A stretch of 64,000 bases of DNA from Annulohypoxylon bovei var. microspora (lineage: Eukaryota; Ascomycota; Sordariomycetes; Xylariales; Hypoxylaceae): assembly GCA_022836615.1 (NCBI GenBank), contig MU405259.1, positions 62,001 through 126,000 on the forward strand, written 5' to 3'. How positions within the stretch are numbered: position 1 is the stretch's first letter; the number at the start of each line of letters is the position of its first letter. The notes under the pieces are model-generated. The model saw nothing but the letters and a program-made list of their open reading frames with translations, did not search any database and was not told the DNA's origin. This document shows positions 34,629 through 47,731 of this stretch, one piece after another. Both the position numbers and the translations under genes were made by a program.

Positions 34629-37600
34629 ATTGGTGATATTGGTCTGTTTTTGGGGTGATAATAAGTGTAGATCTGACGATATTAAGATTATCGTTTTGTT
34701 ATTGTTAATGTTAATGTCGGATGTCAGGGGATTTGGTTCGGCTCAGTCGAATAATCAATGAATGGCTCGGCTAGATTGAAACAGATGTTAGATATTTGAC
34801 TCAATAGAGGAAGAGCATCTCGACTCCTAGATTGATTCGAGACATAGACATAGACATCGGTTGAACCTACGTAAGGGAGGGAATCGAGACTTCAGAATAC
34901 TCCAAAGGAAAAAAGATAGGACGGTATCAACTAAAAAGAGTGAAGTTGAAACCAAAGTAAAGAGTGAATAGGAGGGAGCGAAGGGAGTGAAGCCAAACGA
35001 ATGGACTCTCTGAACCGACAAAGCAGCGACAGCGACAACGACAGCAACGACGATGAAGATCGTGAAGAAAGAGAAAAGAAGGAGAGAGGGGATTAGAGAA
35101 GTTGAAGAGGATGAGCGAGATCAGCTGGTAGTGGAGACAATTCAGGACCATCTGGACCCACCCTGGGTAAGGAGTTAAAGGGGATTGGTCATAACGAATC
35201 TAGTTCACAAAGTTTGCAAGGGTAGAGGTGCTTGTCGCCCACCCGTCGCGGACAGGGTCTGACAGGCACAGCCCTCTGATTCGCTGTAGGAACCAACAAG
35301 CCCCAAGCTAAACGCTGCTTAATTTCGAGATCGGCCAATTGAACCTTTTTAGCACGATGAAAAGCGGGTACCTTAGGACAGAAACGGTCAAGGTCCCATG
35401 GGGCTAGTTACCTAAAACAGAACGGAATAATACCTTCTCATCAAGATTCTAGACCTCACTAAAACAACAAGCCAATCACAAGCAACTCTATTCCCTACAA
35501 TCACAAAGCTTTGGATAACGAGTAAATAGGTACCCACATACTATTTCACATCTTAATGCGGCATCCAGTCATCCACGATAGAAATCAGAAATCAGAAATC
35601 ACGTATGTATTAATGACTGATGAACAATATGATTCTATTTTGGTTATGGTTACGGTTACGGGTCTATAACATCCATCGCGTTGATCTACACGTGGCTTTA
35701 ATAAGTCGAGGGATATCGACTTAGGCATAGGTAGGTACCTATCTACGCCAAAGTTGAGAAGGGAAAATCTACCTGGCAGTCTGGTAAAACCCCTGTTCTG
35801 TTCTCTCAGATAAAGCTATGGCACCCCAGGCACCATGGGAAAAGGAGGCTTTTGTTTCGTGGTCCAAGCGCCCATAGCTTGGAACAACCAGGACTAACGA
35901 CCTTGGAAAGGTCCAACCCCGAGCCCCCGAACGCCTCGTGTTTGCGACAGTTGGGAAATCAAGATTTGTTAAAGGAGAATCAAGAAGCCATTCCCAATGT
36001 TAGTTAATCGCCTCAAGCTCAACTACCCCGTCAAACAGGTACGACACTTGCTAAAGATAATGATCTAGGGTGCATTACGACTGAGCTCGTGATCCACGAG
36101 GGGTTCATTCGAGCTTTATGCTTGATCCACTATGCCTTGATATGTATTTTATAATCATAAATATGTATATGCCTATCCTATTTTTAACTATATTAACGGA
36201 AAATGACTTGAAATGGAAAATGCTAGCATAAACTCAGTATCAATGATACGTCGCCGTTCTATTGTCATAGTCGTTACCCTCGGAGAGCCTCATCTAATAT
36301 ACTGTAGTAGTCCGTCACTTAATTCTAGCTACGTACCTAGGTATGCTAGCGATTTCGATAAGTCAATGCAATAGAGAACATTTCCAATCTTCCCCGCAGC
36401 GGCGTTGGTGCTTAGTTGCAGCTAAGACATTTTAGGATGAACATGTCGAGCGATATGCCGATGACCTCCTCAGAAGTTTCGAGTCATTATTTCTCCGGTT
36501 GTAGCTATCTGCTGTCGTGAAAATCCCTCTAGGCAGCCAGCTGAGTCCTATTCATTACTATGAAGCTGGTGTCACCAAAGGGCATCGCTCGATCAGTCCA
36601 GTCGAAATGTGCTGGCCAAGCCTCTCTTCGAGTTCTTCCCCGGGCGGGTGATAGTTCTCTGCATAAATTGGGCCACCCCACGTCAAATGTCTCACAGAAA
36701 TCGGCTCAAGGCGCTTTCTCTATGGCTCGAGAGACTGCACCTATCCGTGAGGGGGATCTATGGGCTGCGCTTGTGCAATATGTTTCACTCTTAGACGCGA
36801 GTCGGACACACGAGGGTCGAAAACGACAAACAAAATGCCGGGGACTGCCAGTACAAGGCCACTGCAGGATTCATACCTCGGATCTTCGATCGGAAAGCCA
36901 CATGGAAATCAACAACAGTTGTGTTTTGCTGTATCTTGCTAGAAGTGTAACTTCAGTCTGCCATATATCTGTCCGCTTCTGTAGGCGTTGCGGACGTACA
37001 AGACAAGGCGATCATGAGCGCAAAGAACATGATGTAATCATGTCGAATAATTTGAGAGATGTTTCAGGGGTTCATGTACTCTTGCCAATCTTGATATACC
37101 GAGCATACCTCATAGAGCCTCGCCACTACGTACCCAGTTACTAGGGCATCAGAGCCCTCAATCGTGAGCACCAGAGGGATGAACTGGACACCTGGAGCTA
37201 CGCGGCGTAGGACTTGCGTTACATTAGGGGGACGTAAAGCAAAACTGTCAGGCCCTTGCCATAGGCAGTAACCAAATACATGCCTCCACTATGTCCGCTC
37301 TGCCAGAGGGAACGGCAGGCCAACGAATTCGCTCGTCGAGGCGAGCTCTATCTGCGGTGTGACCGTTTAAGCGTGTCAGTGAAGTTGACAACAGTTCGAC
37401 ACACCGAAACCAACGGGCAACACGGTATCACGGACGGCGGATATCTAGGGTGAGACTGCGACATGTCGTTCCATAACGGGAGATTGACATCGCTCTACAT
37501 TCCCCAGGCTAGTTACCTTCGTTCCTGTAATGGATGGTGAAGATTACGACATTCCTGGGCCTCTGGCGTCCTAGGCTGGCGGACCTGCATCCTTTCTCCC

Positions 37601-39180
37601 TTAGACCCCAGAGTTGCAGGTAGGAGATCGTCATTCGTCCCGACGTACATGCCACACAAGTTTGACTGCTTGTGCTTTTCCCCATGCTGCCGTAAGAACT
37701 GAGTACGCACTGAGCCTTCAAACGCGCATATGCTACTGGCAAGTGAAGGAGAGGAGGGATAACCTATCCACGCGTTGCCCATGAATTTTCCAATGCTCAT
37801 AGGCTAGGCTGGTTATCATTATCGTGTGATTTTTTTCTAAAGCAAAGTCCTAACGAGAGGCTAGACCTCATTCCTCAATTTTTGGTGCGACGGTTGGAAG
37901 TAAAGCTTCCCACCAATCCTACCTAGCATCGTTCAGAGAGAATGTCGTTTTCCCAGACTGCCGGGCTCACCAGTTCGGCCCAATTGGATGGGAAACCAGC
38001 AAGCGGTTGTCTCCAAGACATAGGGGAGCCACATAAGTGATCTGCCCCGTACATCTGTAGTAGCCCCTGTACTACAAGCTCTTATTATACATGCTTTGGT
38101 GGTAAATGCGGCAATAGTGCAATCTTGGCCATAGCAACTAGGAGATGATAGATAGAATATTAGTATCGTGGATCGTCTTCCCAACTCTCGCACCCTTCCT
38201 TCCTCTAGGTTGAATATATCTCTTTTTTCTCTCTCCCTCCTTGGCTAGTTGAAGCCTTGAACGCAAAGGGAGCACCTCGAGGACGGCAAAGCTCAAGTGT
38301 CGATAAAGCCTAACTCACATCGTATAAAACCAATTGTTCATTCCTTATTAGTTTCTTGCCTTATTCTATTTCTGCCTTTCCTACCGTGCGACCATTTTTC
38401 GTTGTATCAAGATTCAAATTGAGGCGATGCCCATGTAAAACATCTAAGGACATATAAAAAAAAGTTTGACGGCCCCCAATCGCATATACTCTGGACGGCG
38501 CAGTAACGAAATCTGCACGCTACTTTTTATTCATACATATAACACATACGTAAACGGCTACATATTATCGTTACGATAACACGTTTGAGAGTGTTTCTGC
38601 GACCAGTAGGCTAACACCGCCACCAACGGCCCCCGATTCTCTGTACAAAGGTCACGGAGCGCCGCTATTCACGATAGGCGACTATTATTATACATGTTAG
38701 TATCTCCGTACCCCAATATGTTTTAGGGTCGTAAAAGTAGGCTGTATACTTATTTAATAACGTTGTAGCATCTTGGAAGTTTCTAGTTTAGCTCCAAGAT
38801 CTTCAAGGTGCAGAAAATCCAGTCAGGGAGGCTTGGCTTGCAGCAAAGAACGTCGCCAACCAAAATCGAGCAAAGTCAACCTCGACGGTAGTAGCAGCAG
38901 GAATATCCCGCCCTCACTTTTGGACGAATCATATGTTAGTCTCGAACATCGAAAATATTAGTATCGGGATACTTATTAGAGTTCAACTTGACAAACGACA
39001 TCACCTTCGATATATCGATACTTCAGTATAGTTATTGATAATATTGATAATATTTTTTAACGGGAAGACTAAACCTTGGAAGTTGAAGCTTAACTTTATC
39101 GGATTCGTATCCGCCTCACTTAACAAATAAATGGTGTGTGTCGCGCGACCATCGGGACATACGACATAGGAAACTTCGAA
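34629..39180. other. Gene-free spacer (left part of the 7.7-kb gap)
   Basis: The promoter of the small membrane protein gene (a TC-rich leader on the minus strand at about 34830-35150) is followed by sequence with no supportable gene. The longest frame is 194 codons at 36560-37144, with no domain, many Ser/Arg/Cys and overlapping frames. A TAGGTACCTA palindrome cluster lies at 35728-35746. Nothing indicates a transposon. Confidence 0.5.
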
Positions 39181-39432
39181 CCACGCCACTTAAAAAAGAG
39201 GAAAGAACTTGAAGAGAGTTGAAGGAAGCGGCAAGACGGCGGGAACGGGAGTCCCATCGAAAAGGATCCATCGCCCCATCTGCATCCGCGCCTCATCAAC
39301 TGGCACTTGCATCTCAACCCCAAAACTGTAAGACTCCAAGACCCCTCTTAAAAAAGAAGAAAAAGAAAAACAACCTTACATACCAGCATTACCTTACCTC
39401 GAAACCTTTATTTTTTTTCTTCATTGGGGATT

Positions 39433-39473
39433 GGGAAGAGGAGAAGAGGAGGAGAAGAAGAAGAAGAAAAAAG
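39433..39473 (+). repeat. GA-rich (GAAGAAGAGG) purine tract
   Basis: An almost pure purine tract of about 40 bp of GAA/GAG units in the spacer upstream of PUF3. A shorter A/G tract at about 39345-39372 lies just left of it. Confidence 0.75.
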
Positions 39474-40891
39474 CACGGACATTTTTAATTTGTTTTTCGA
39501 GTTACACGGAACTAATCCTTCTTCATCAGTCTTTCCCGTCTCTCTCCTCCCTCCTCTTGTCGGGTGTTGATTACTTCATTACTCTGGAATTCTTCAAGCT
39601 TTGCTAGGACCCCCCCTCCTTCTAAAAACAACAACAACTATCAAGTTACCCGTGGACCTAGCAAGTTACGAGAGATCTGCTTACCACGGCGTCGGCATCC
39701 ATTCGAACTTAGACCGGCCTAAAGCAGTACCTTTATTCAAATTGCCTAGACTTACCGGCACCTCGGAGACGCTAAAAGTTTAGTCAGGCTGTGTGGGTTT
39801 CGATATCGAGACTCAAGTTCAGCCCTGGTCCGGGTATATCTACATACATTTGAACTTGCAGTCATCAGTCATCAGTCATCATCTTTAAACAACCCTCAAT
39901 CCCGTCGCAACATCTCATTCGATCGGGACCGTGGGTTTTAACCCTGGCCTCTCTAGACTTGCCGATTTCTGTACGAAGTACTGTACCCTACCACCTACCA
40001 CCAAGGTATCCTACCCAAGGAAAGCACAGGCGGTACGAACTGCGGTACATCCAGCTGATCCCGCAACATTGAAAAAGTGAAGGAAGGTACGGTCGAAGTG
40101 CTTGCCTACCACGGAACCACACATGTACCCCGGTGTACACACGGCCCAGGTTGTCGCACAAGCACGAGTAAAAGCGCATTAGGGACCCGTATCTGATAAC
40201 ACCTCACAGCCCAACCTGAAATCGCTACTGCATAGGTATTTTGCATTGCCCGCGTTGCCTAATAAAAGTAAAAACTACAATCTACAATTGATACATACAG
40301 CACGAGGTACCGAACCTGTGCCTACCTGCGTTACCCTTCCCTGCCTTACCATTGTGGTCGAGCTGGTTGCAACCCCCCGACCATCATTTTCCCCAAGATC
40401 TATCAGATTCACATACAGTTGTACCGTCAAACTCGTGAATCGTTCTTTTTTTCCCTTTTCTTCTTTTCTTGGGGTCCACCCCTACACTATTATCAGCACC
40501 TGGGCACTATCTACCTGGTACTCCTGTCACTACTACCAAAACTAGGTACTGCAAGCTCCTGCCACCACCATTGCTACCACAATTACCACCATCAAAGCAA
40601 CGATTACTACCTAGTACCTACGACAAACCTTTGAGCTATTCTAAGTTTGGCTCTAGCCTATACTCGAAAAGTCATCCACCCCGTCTAGTCTATCTAGGAC
40701 CTGGACCTGACCTTTTCTGGGCAACTGGGCACTTGTTGGTTTAGGATTGATTTCTTTTTTTGGGGCCAGAGACATCCCTGTCTAGCTCCCTGGATTCAGA
40801 ACAGGGTTGGGTAAAGACTCGAGCTTCTTCTGAGTTTTACGTTTTACGAAAGCAGTCCTGAGCAAGTCCCAAGTCCCAAGTCCCCAAGTCC

Positions 40892-40935
40892 CTAGTCTCT
40901 CTAGTCTCTAGTCTCTAGTCTCTAGTCTCTAGTCC
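40892..40935 (+). repeat. Heptamer tandem repeat (CTAGTCT)n
   Basis: About six copies of the 7-bp unit CTAGTCT with one or two 9-bp variants. They follow a short AAGTCCC repeat at about 40864-40890. Non-coding. Confidence 0.85.
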
Positions 40936-41336
40936 CCAGGGCATCCCAACTCCATTTTCATAATCCAACCAATCCGATTGATCCAAAGCACAAAATCCGC
41001 CTCCCGCTTTGCGCAAAACACGCCCCCCCAAGGAGGGTAAGAGGGTATCTAATCGTGGGGCCGATTCAAATAAGGCTCACTTCGTTATTCTCTTGTTTCT
41101 ACTTGCACCACCCGGTACAATTTGCCCAACCTTACAACTACAACTAATACACGTTACTCGTCAACGCAATACCTACTCTCAGTTAAGGCCAGCCCTTAAC
41201 TGGGTCACTGGGTAACCCGACTATTCTTGGGCCTTACAGTAGCTGTAACCGTTGATCTTGTATGTCAAGTGTTTCTGCAACATTATTAACATACGGTAAC
41301 GGTACTTGACTTCGCCAACCTCGAACCTCTTAAAAT

Positions 41337-41411
41337 ACATTACCACACTACCACATTACCATTACCATTACCATCCCATCCCATCCCATTCCATACCATA
41401 CCATACCCATT
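41337..41411 (+). repeat. CCATTA/CCATC/CCATA microsatellite tract
   Basis: Runs of CCATTA, then CCCAT, then CCATA units, each repeated three or four times. This is stepwise slippage evolution in the PUF3 upstream region. Confidence 0.8.
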
Positions 41412-42291
41412 CTCTCGTTACCGCCAGAGTTCGTCATTCCGCGCTCGCAGCCGAAATCGTCTTTCACCCTCTCTCACTTCGACCAATCCACGATCGATCT
41501 TCGACCGCGCACAACCTACACACATACATACATACGTACATACATAATATACATCAGCCCTTCCTTCGACTGTCTGCCTGCTTGCCTACATCGACCATTC
41601 TTTATTATCCTCCGATCGTCTCGCATCCCATACTCGGCCCACTTCATCCTCTTCACCTCGTCTTCTACTTAGTTCTATCTTTTCGCCGGATGACGATTAT
41701 CGATTTGCCGGAACGACACCATCCCTGGAACATATGCATACGGAGACGACGTTCCATTAGAGCCTGCCTCGAGCAAGCTTCAGTTATCTGCGATCCGCCT
41801 CTTGACGAGACACAATAGAAAAAAAACAAAATTAGAGCAACTTAAGTAGGTCATCGCTCCTTGGCAGCCTTGCTCATTTTATGCCCCATTTATTACAATG
41901 TCCATCTTGAACATCTTTCCTACCACTTTGTCAGCAATACCATGATCCATAACCCGTAACCCATAACCCATAATCTATCATTCTCCCCTCCTTTCTACCC
42001 TCACCTTTTGAACTGGTAGCCTGACCTACCCTTTGTTTTACAGTTCCATATAGCTAGGACAAATTTCTCGCATACATACGGCGTATATAATAGATTTCGT
42101 CCTGTTAATCTCATTTGCGATATTCGGAGAATTCGATCACATATCACGATTGCTACACCGCGAATACTACGCTGTTGGTACTAGGGAGTTCAACGCAGAC
42201 GAAGCAGCGCAATACGGTGTTTCCCTGCACATATAGACCCCGTATTTTCTGTTCATTATTTGAAATATTAGCCTAAGGCATAGACGGAGCC

Positions 42292-45200
42292 ATGACTACA
42301 GCAGTGAGTGCTTCTATTCACTCGTGATCATCTATAGGGATACCTGTCGAGCACAACCGTGGTCCAGCGCCTCTCCGTCAGCCGGAGTATGAGTAGTGAA
42401 TCTCGGAAGGGACGCCATGGTCTTTCTAATAATCTTAGTTGCTGAAGACATTGATATCCTCTCGCTTGAACTATCAACGTTTATTGCTCTGCTAACACAA
42501 TTTTTCTCCGAGTAGACGCGGCCAAACGGCTTTCCTAATCTCGCCATGGGAAACCCCTCTAGTGACAAGGCTTCGCAGCCTCTCGGATCGACCTTCGGCC
42601 ACTCAACCTGGCAATCAGGTGGCATCTGGGGAAATGGAGCTATTGGTGGTTCGTTGAACACAAGACGAGACGTGACAGGCTCTAGAGGTGAGTGGCGTGG
42701 CCCTAGAAGTAAGCAGAGATACACATCATGAATATGACTAACAGACGCGACAGAATCAGATGAACATTCGCCTGGCGCTACATCGGGCTCCGCACAGCTG
42801 AATTCGAACTCCCAAGCGGCACCGTGGGTTTCTCGAGGTGGTATATGGAACCAACCCGGCAGTACACATCATAGTTCATCTTCTGGGAGCACTTCGCCGA
42901 CACGCACAAGGGATGGATTCCAACACAACTTCTCCGAAACCTCGAACAACTCCCACCTCTTCCAGTTACGACAGCAGGTAGGCCAGAATGGTTCCGCTGC
43001 CCAAAACCGAACCATGCCCCCTGGTCCTTCAGACCTTTCGGTGGCATCTTTCAAGTACCCAGCAAGCTTCGGGGACTCAGTCGGTGACGAACGGGGAAGC
43101 TCTGGTTTATATGCGTCGAACGGCAACGCACAGTTAGAGCTTGAAGCTTCGGGTCTCTACCGACGCAACTCGAATGACCCTTCATATTCCAATCTCGGGC
43201 ATAGTCGTCAAAACACGCTTGCGTCACGACAGGCCGACTCCGATGTACAAACACCTTCTCATCGTTATGATAACAGCCCGCACTACCCGTTTACCAAGAT
43301 GTCGAGCCACCCTAAATCGCAGCAAACCCAACGTCCTTCTATTTCTGGTGCTTCGGTCACGTTACCCTCGGAGTCGGGTCGTTCTAATGCTTTCCCTACA
43401 TATGGATCGGTCGATGCTTCCAGCCGTGACCTAGAGGAGAGTTTCAACCGAGCTTTAGCCTTGGAAGACAGCTCCGATTCTATAGCTGGCGGATATGCGA
43501 CTAACGGACACTTTAATCCTAACAGCCAGCCTTTCCAGTTTAACCCCGGCTCGCAACCATGGCAGCACGACCTAGGAAACAACAACGCGAGAGCATTCGG
43601 CCAAAATATGCAGGAATCCTGGGCGGAACCCCTTACCACATCGCTATACGGTGCTAGGAGGGGCCCAGGCGAGAGAGGATCGCCTGCTGACAGTTCATAT
43701 CGTCCCAGCGTGAACAGCCCGAGAGCCTTCTCAGGAACTCCAAACCCTAGGGCTGATCCATGGAGCAGGCCAGGCTCGCGAGACCCGAGAATGCTTCAAG
43801 ATCTCGAGCGGGCGCAGCATGGTTCGCAATACTTACAGCAACAGCAATCTGGGTTTTTCCCTCCGAATTACTACAATGCTGGTATATCCCAATTCTCGAC
43901 CCCTTATGATCAGTACGTCCAGAATCCGAGCCTGCGCTCCCAAGTGCAACTTTCAGGTTATGGATTACCCATGAACTACTCGATGCCTGGACTTCCGGTT
44001 CCCATTCGACCTAGCAGAGATCAGGATCCTGGCAAGGGAGTTCGTAGCGTGCTTCTCGAAGAATTTCGAGGCAATGCCAAGTCCAACAAGCGCTACGAGC
44101 TAAAGGTAGGCACCAGCTCCTCGAAGAGAGAAGTAAATAACTAATATGGGTCTAGGATATCTACAACCACATCGTCGAATTTAGTGGCGATCAACATGGC
44201 TCGCGTTTCATCCAGGAGAAACTTCAGACCGCAAACAGCGACGAAAAAGACCAAGTCTTCCGGGAAATCGAGCCCAACACTCTTCAGCTTATGAAGGACG
44301 TCTTCGGCAACTATGTCATACAGAAATTCTTCGAGCACGGAAACCAGGTCCAGAAGAAGATTATCGCAGCACAGATGAAGGGCAAGGTTGCGGAGCTGTC
44401 GACCCAGATGTACGCGTGCCGTGTTGTGCAAAAGGTAAGGTTGACAAGAGTCTTTTTTCGAGGTTAATTTGCTAATTAAGCATATCAGGCACTTGAGCAC
44501 GTGCTAGTTGAGCAACAAATTGAGATCGTGGAAGAGCTAAAGCCTGATATCATGCGGATTGTGAAAGACCAGAATGGAAATCACGTCATCCAAAAGATAA
44601 TTCAGATGGTACCACGTCTCTGTATTCCATTTATTATGGATGCCTTCCAAAGCCAAATCGAATCGCTAGCATCGCACAATTATGGCTGCAGGGTCATCCA
44701 GCGGATCCTCGAGTATGGAACGGAAGCGGAGAAGAAGAGCCTGATGACGGATCTTCATTCCTGCGCGGCCAGACTCATAACTGACCAATATGGCAACTAT
44801 GTTACTCAGCACATCATTGCACAGGGCGAACCGGATGACCGACAGCTAGTGATCCAACTTGTCCTTCAAAAGCTGCTATTCTTTTCTAAGCACAAATTCG
44901 CGTCGAACGTAGTCGAGAAGTCGATCGAGTATGGGTCGAACGAAGACCGGAGGGCTATTAGAACCCAGCTCACTGCCTTGCATAGCGATGGCACTAGCCC
45001 GCTCCAGCTCATGATGAAGGATCAGTTTGGAAACTATGTGATCCGTAAGTCTCATCTGTTGTTCTCCGCTTAAAGATGCATTCATTAACCGTTTACCAGA
45101 AAAATTGATGCAGCACCTCGAGGGCCCTGACCGCGATTCATTCATCGAGGAAATGAGACCTCACTTTGCCAACCTTAAGAAATACAGCACCGGGCGGCAA

Positions 45201-45473
45201 ATCACGGCTTTAGATAGGTTGATGTCTGCAAGCTCGGTTGGTCCAGGAGGACCGGGCTTTGCTACCGCCTCTGGTAGTCCCACTACGCCCAGCCTACTCG
45301 TCGAGGTCAACTCATCTGCCCCCACCCCATCGCTCACTATGGAGCAAAACAGCCCGGAGAGTAGCAGTCCACCAAGCACCAATTCCGGTTTAGAAGAGTC
45401 TCTGGACGAAAAGAACTCCAAGGCGTCGACTCTCAGCCAATCTGGCCGAACGGTCCAGGTCAACGAATCATAG
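42292..45473 (+). CDS. puf3: Pumilio-family mRNA-binding regulator Puf3
   Basis: Six exons: 42292-42303, 42516-42687, 42745-44105, 44156-44434, 44489-45044, 45100-45473; 917 residues (yeast Puf3 is 879). The first exon codes only MTTA. Residues up to about 500 are Ser/Asn/Gln-rich and disordered. The C-terminal Pumilio domain has eight repeats with base-reading residues visible: R1 SRFIQ, R2 NYVIQ, R3 CRVVQ, R4 NHVIQ, R5 CRVIQ, R6 NYVTQ, R7 SNVVE, R8 NYVIQ. By the known PUF code this reads UGUANAUA, the Puf3 element found in nuclear mRNAs for mitochondrial proteins in yeast. Family members control decay and translation of those mRNAs, often at the mitochondrial surface. The last exon adds a Ser/Pro-rich tail. 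The R8 codon pair is split by the last intron (ATC C|gtaag). Confidence 0.95.
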
Positions 45474-47731
45474 GATTTTACAGGCACCTCCGTTACGCAT
45501 CCGCAGAATGTGTTTAGTATCTTCATCTTCCTTCATGAATAAAATTGTCTAGTTACCTGAGCTAGACATCAACTAGTCACCCGCATATCCCCCCCCATCT
45601 ACTACTTTTTTTCGACGACTTCAAAATGATACCGGCGCATAAAGAACATAACTGCAAATAACATAGAAATCGAAGGCCTTTAGTCAGTTTACATGACACC
45701 ATGCAACATACAACATACCACATAATATCGGGTTTTTAATGGTTAGTTCCGCATCAACGAGTTCCATTCTGATGTGTCTTTTTCACAAATTGGTTTATTT
45801 GGTCCTAGCGGCTGGTTAAAGGAGACAGACGGCCGTTCTTATCCATCCAGGTTTTAGGCGTACGGCGTTCAGAGGTTTCGGGCTTTGGAATGTGGGTAGG
45901 TCATAGGGCATTAGGGCGCGAAGCCCGGATGGAACAGCAAGCGGTGGGCCGTCACGGAGAACAAACTGACGGCGAAATGAACACAAAAGCAAGAATTCAC
46001 GGAATAGTGTTTGTATTTCTATCTACTCGACGGCATATATGTTCCCTGCCGGTATTTGAACGGTAGACCTGCAGCCTAGATATGACAAATAGAATCGAAT
46101 GCGTTTTTTATTTATTTATTTAGTACCTAAGTAAAAGCTCGGTAGCTTCAACTTGTTTCCAAGACCAGAGCAACGTTCGTGAGAATACATACATACGGAT
46201 TTCCCGAGGTGAGGATGCTGCCTACTAGAGCGTGCGAAGTAAGGACTATCTCCGTGCTATCGGAGGGGCTGCTGACAGGACATGGTTTCCAATAAAGTGC
46301 GGGATGCCTAGCAGAGTAGGGGGCGTTTCGAAACTTGCCGAAGGATTTTCAGCGCTGCAGATAGCGACAGCCACAGACGTCATCGTCCTCGTCCTCGTCG
46401 AAGACTATATGTAGGCTAGAGCGTATGTATGTGTTTGTACGTGTTTTTATGTGTTTTCTCTGACCGATGGATGTATGTATGTGCGTATCCACATAATCCG
46501 TACTGTACGCGCATACATATATGCCATGCATGTGCACTCCGGCAACCGAAAATAGAACGTGGGTTATTATGCGATGCGTGCGAGCGTGCGAGTTGGTAAG
46601 GGAAGGGTAAAGGGGGTTAGACCCAACGCGCGAATGGGGTGTATGTATGTATGTATGCAACCCTAGGTCTCGGATCCTTTCCGATCCCCTCGCGGTAGGT
46701 TAGGTAGGTATTCGGTATCCCCTCCGTGCGCGCGCTTGCGTTCCTGGCGTCTTGGTGGCTGGCTGGCTGGATGGATACGTGTGGGTATGGGGTGTGGATG
46801 GGCGTGCGTGTTGGGATACCGGAGTTAAGAGAGGGCTTAGTTAGGTAGGTCAATAGGTGAAGAGAGGTGGGTGCTGTCGATCTTTTATTTTTTATTTTTG
46901 GTCTTGGTTTTGGGGGAGGGGTGCTGTGACGGTTGGGGTTGATTATGTTATAGACTTGGCAGGTTAACGAAAAGCAGGCTTGCTCATGGGTTAGGGGGGA
47001 TAGGTTTGTGGTATGTGATGGGGTTATTTATGTTTTTGGTGCTTTTGTTACCTGTGAGAATATAAATGTGATTCAAGTTACGTATAACTAACTATACTTA
47101 CTACTAGGTATTCCTTTTGCTTAGTACCTACCTACTTAAGGCTTGCATATTTAGCTATTGCTATGTGCTAATTATTACCACCATAAGAGCCATCTACTCT
47201 CACTCAAGCATGATTACCTAGGTACTTAACGACGATATCTTGAGCATCGTGGTGAGATCATTGTGTAGAAACTAAGCCAGAATGAAGCCAATAATACGTT
47301 TAGAGGTTAATTTTCGAGCAGGATAACTAAGAAAGACTTCGGTAAGATCAGGGGCTATACCTTGAACGCTATGAGCAGGACGAGTATTATTCCAAGGGGA
47401 AGAGAGGTATAAATCCTCGCCATTTGTATATTATACTCAAGTACGACCCCTGTGTACCCCTTTTCTGTCGAAATTCAGTTCCAACTTGATGCGCGCTATG
47501 TTATCAGCTAGGTACTAGCCAGTACTTCAACTACGATCCTTAGCCTTTGAGGATTTTGATCGGGTTCCTCCATCTAGATCTTATACTAGGTATTCACTCT
47601 TTGCTCAATCGAAGTTCCCAACTTGAGTGTCCTAGCCCCGCCCCCTTATAGCGACGTATTAACTTACTACATTCCATTCCTTCTCAGTCGCAGAATCTAC
47701 AACGGCAATACTAGGAAAAGACACCCAGACG
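45474..47731. other. PUF3 3' region and spacer
   Basis: The PUF3 3' UTR is followed by a TG-rich region of simple sequence: GTATGTATGT tracts at about 46432-46480 and 46636-46657, GGCTGGCTGGATGGATA at about 46755-46778, and TTAGGTAGGTA near 46695-46712 and 46838-46852. Histidine/threonine-rich open frames on the minus strand (for example 46349-46660) are products of these repeats and are not called. Confidence 0.55.

Larger units (their letters stand above)
39181..42291 (+). promoter_or_regulatory. Simple-sequence-rich upstream region of PUF3
   Basis: From about 39.2 kb the composition changes to alternating purine and pyrimidine tracts and simple repeats: GA-rich 39433-39473, a heptamer array 40892-40935, and CCATTA/CCATC/CCATA tracts 41337-41411. 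Most bases from 41.3 to 42.1 kb are C/T-rich, as in long fungal 5' UTRs. Several small upstream open frames exist (for example 41306-41818). I infer a long promoter or leader with possible translational control; the transcription start cannot be placed. Confidence 0.5.

Noticed and set aside
36560..37144. 194-codon open frame on the plus strand
   Set aside because: No domain, signal or conserved motif; overlapping frames of similar quality; surrounded by non-coding sequence. Kept as chance unless transcripts are found.
37509..37800. Two overlapping minus-strand frames of 77 and 95 codons
   Set aside because: Different frames over the same bases, no motifs, no plausible start context.
41306..41818. 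170-codon open frame upstream of PUF3
   Set aside because: It translates simple-sequence DNA (His/Tyr/Pro/Ser runs). Better explained as leader sequence.
46349..46853. His/Thr-rich open frames on the minus strand
   Set aside because: Products of GTAT/TGTA microsatellites, with no other coding evidence.
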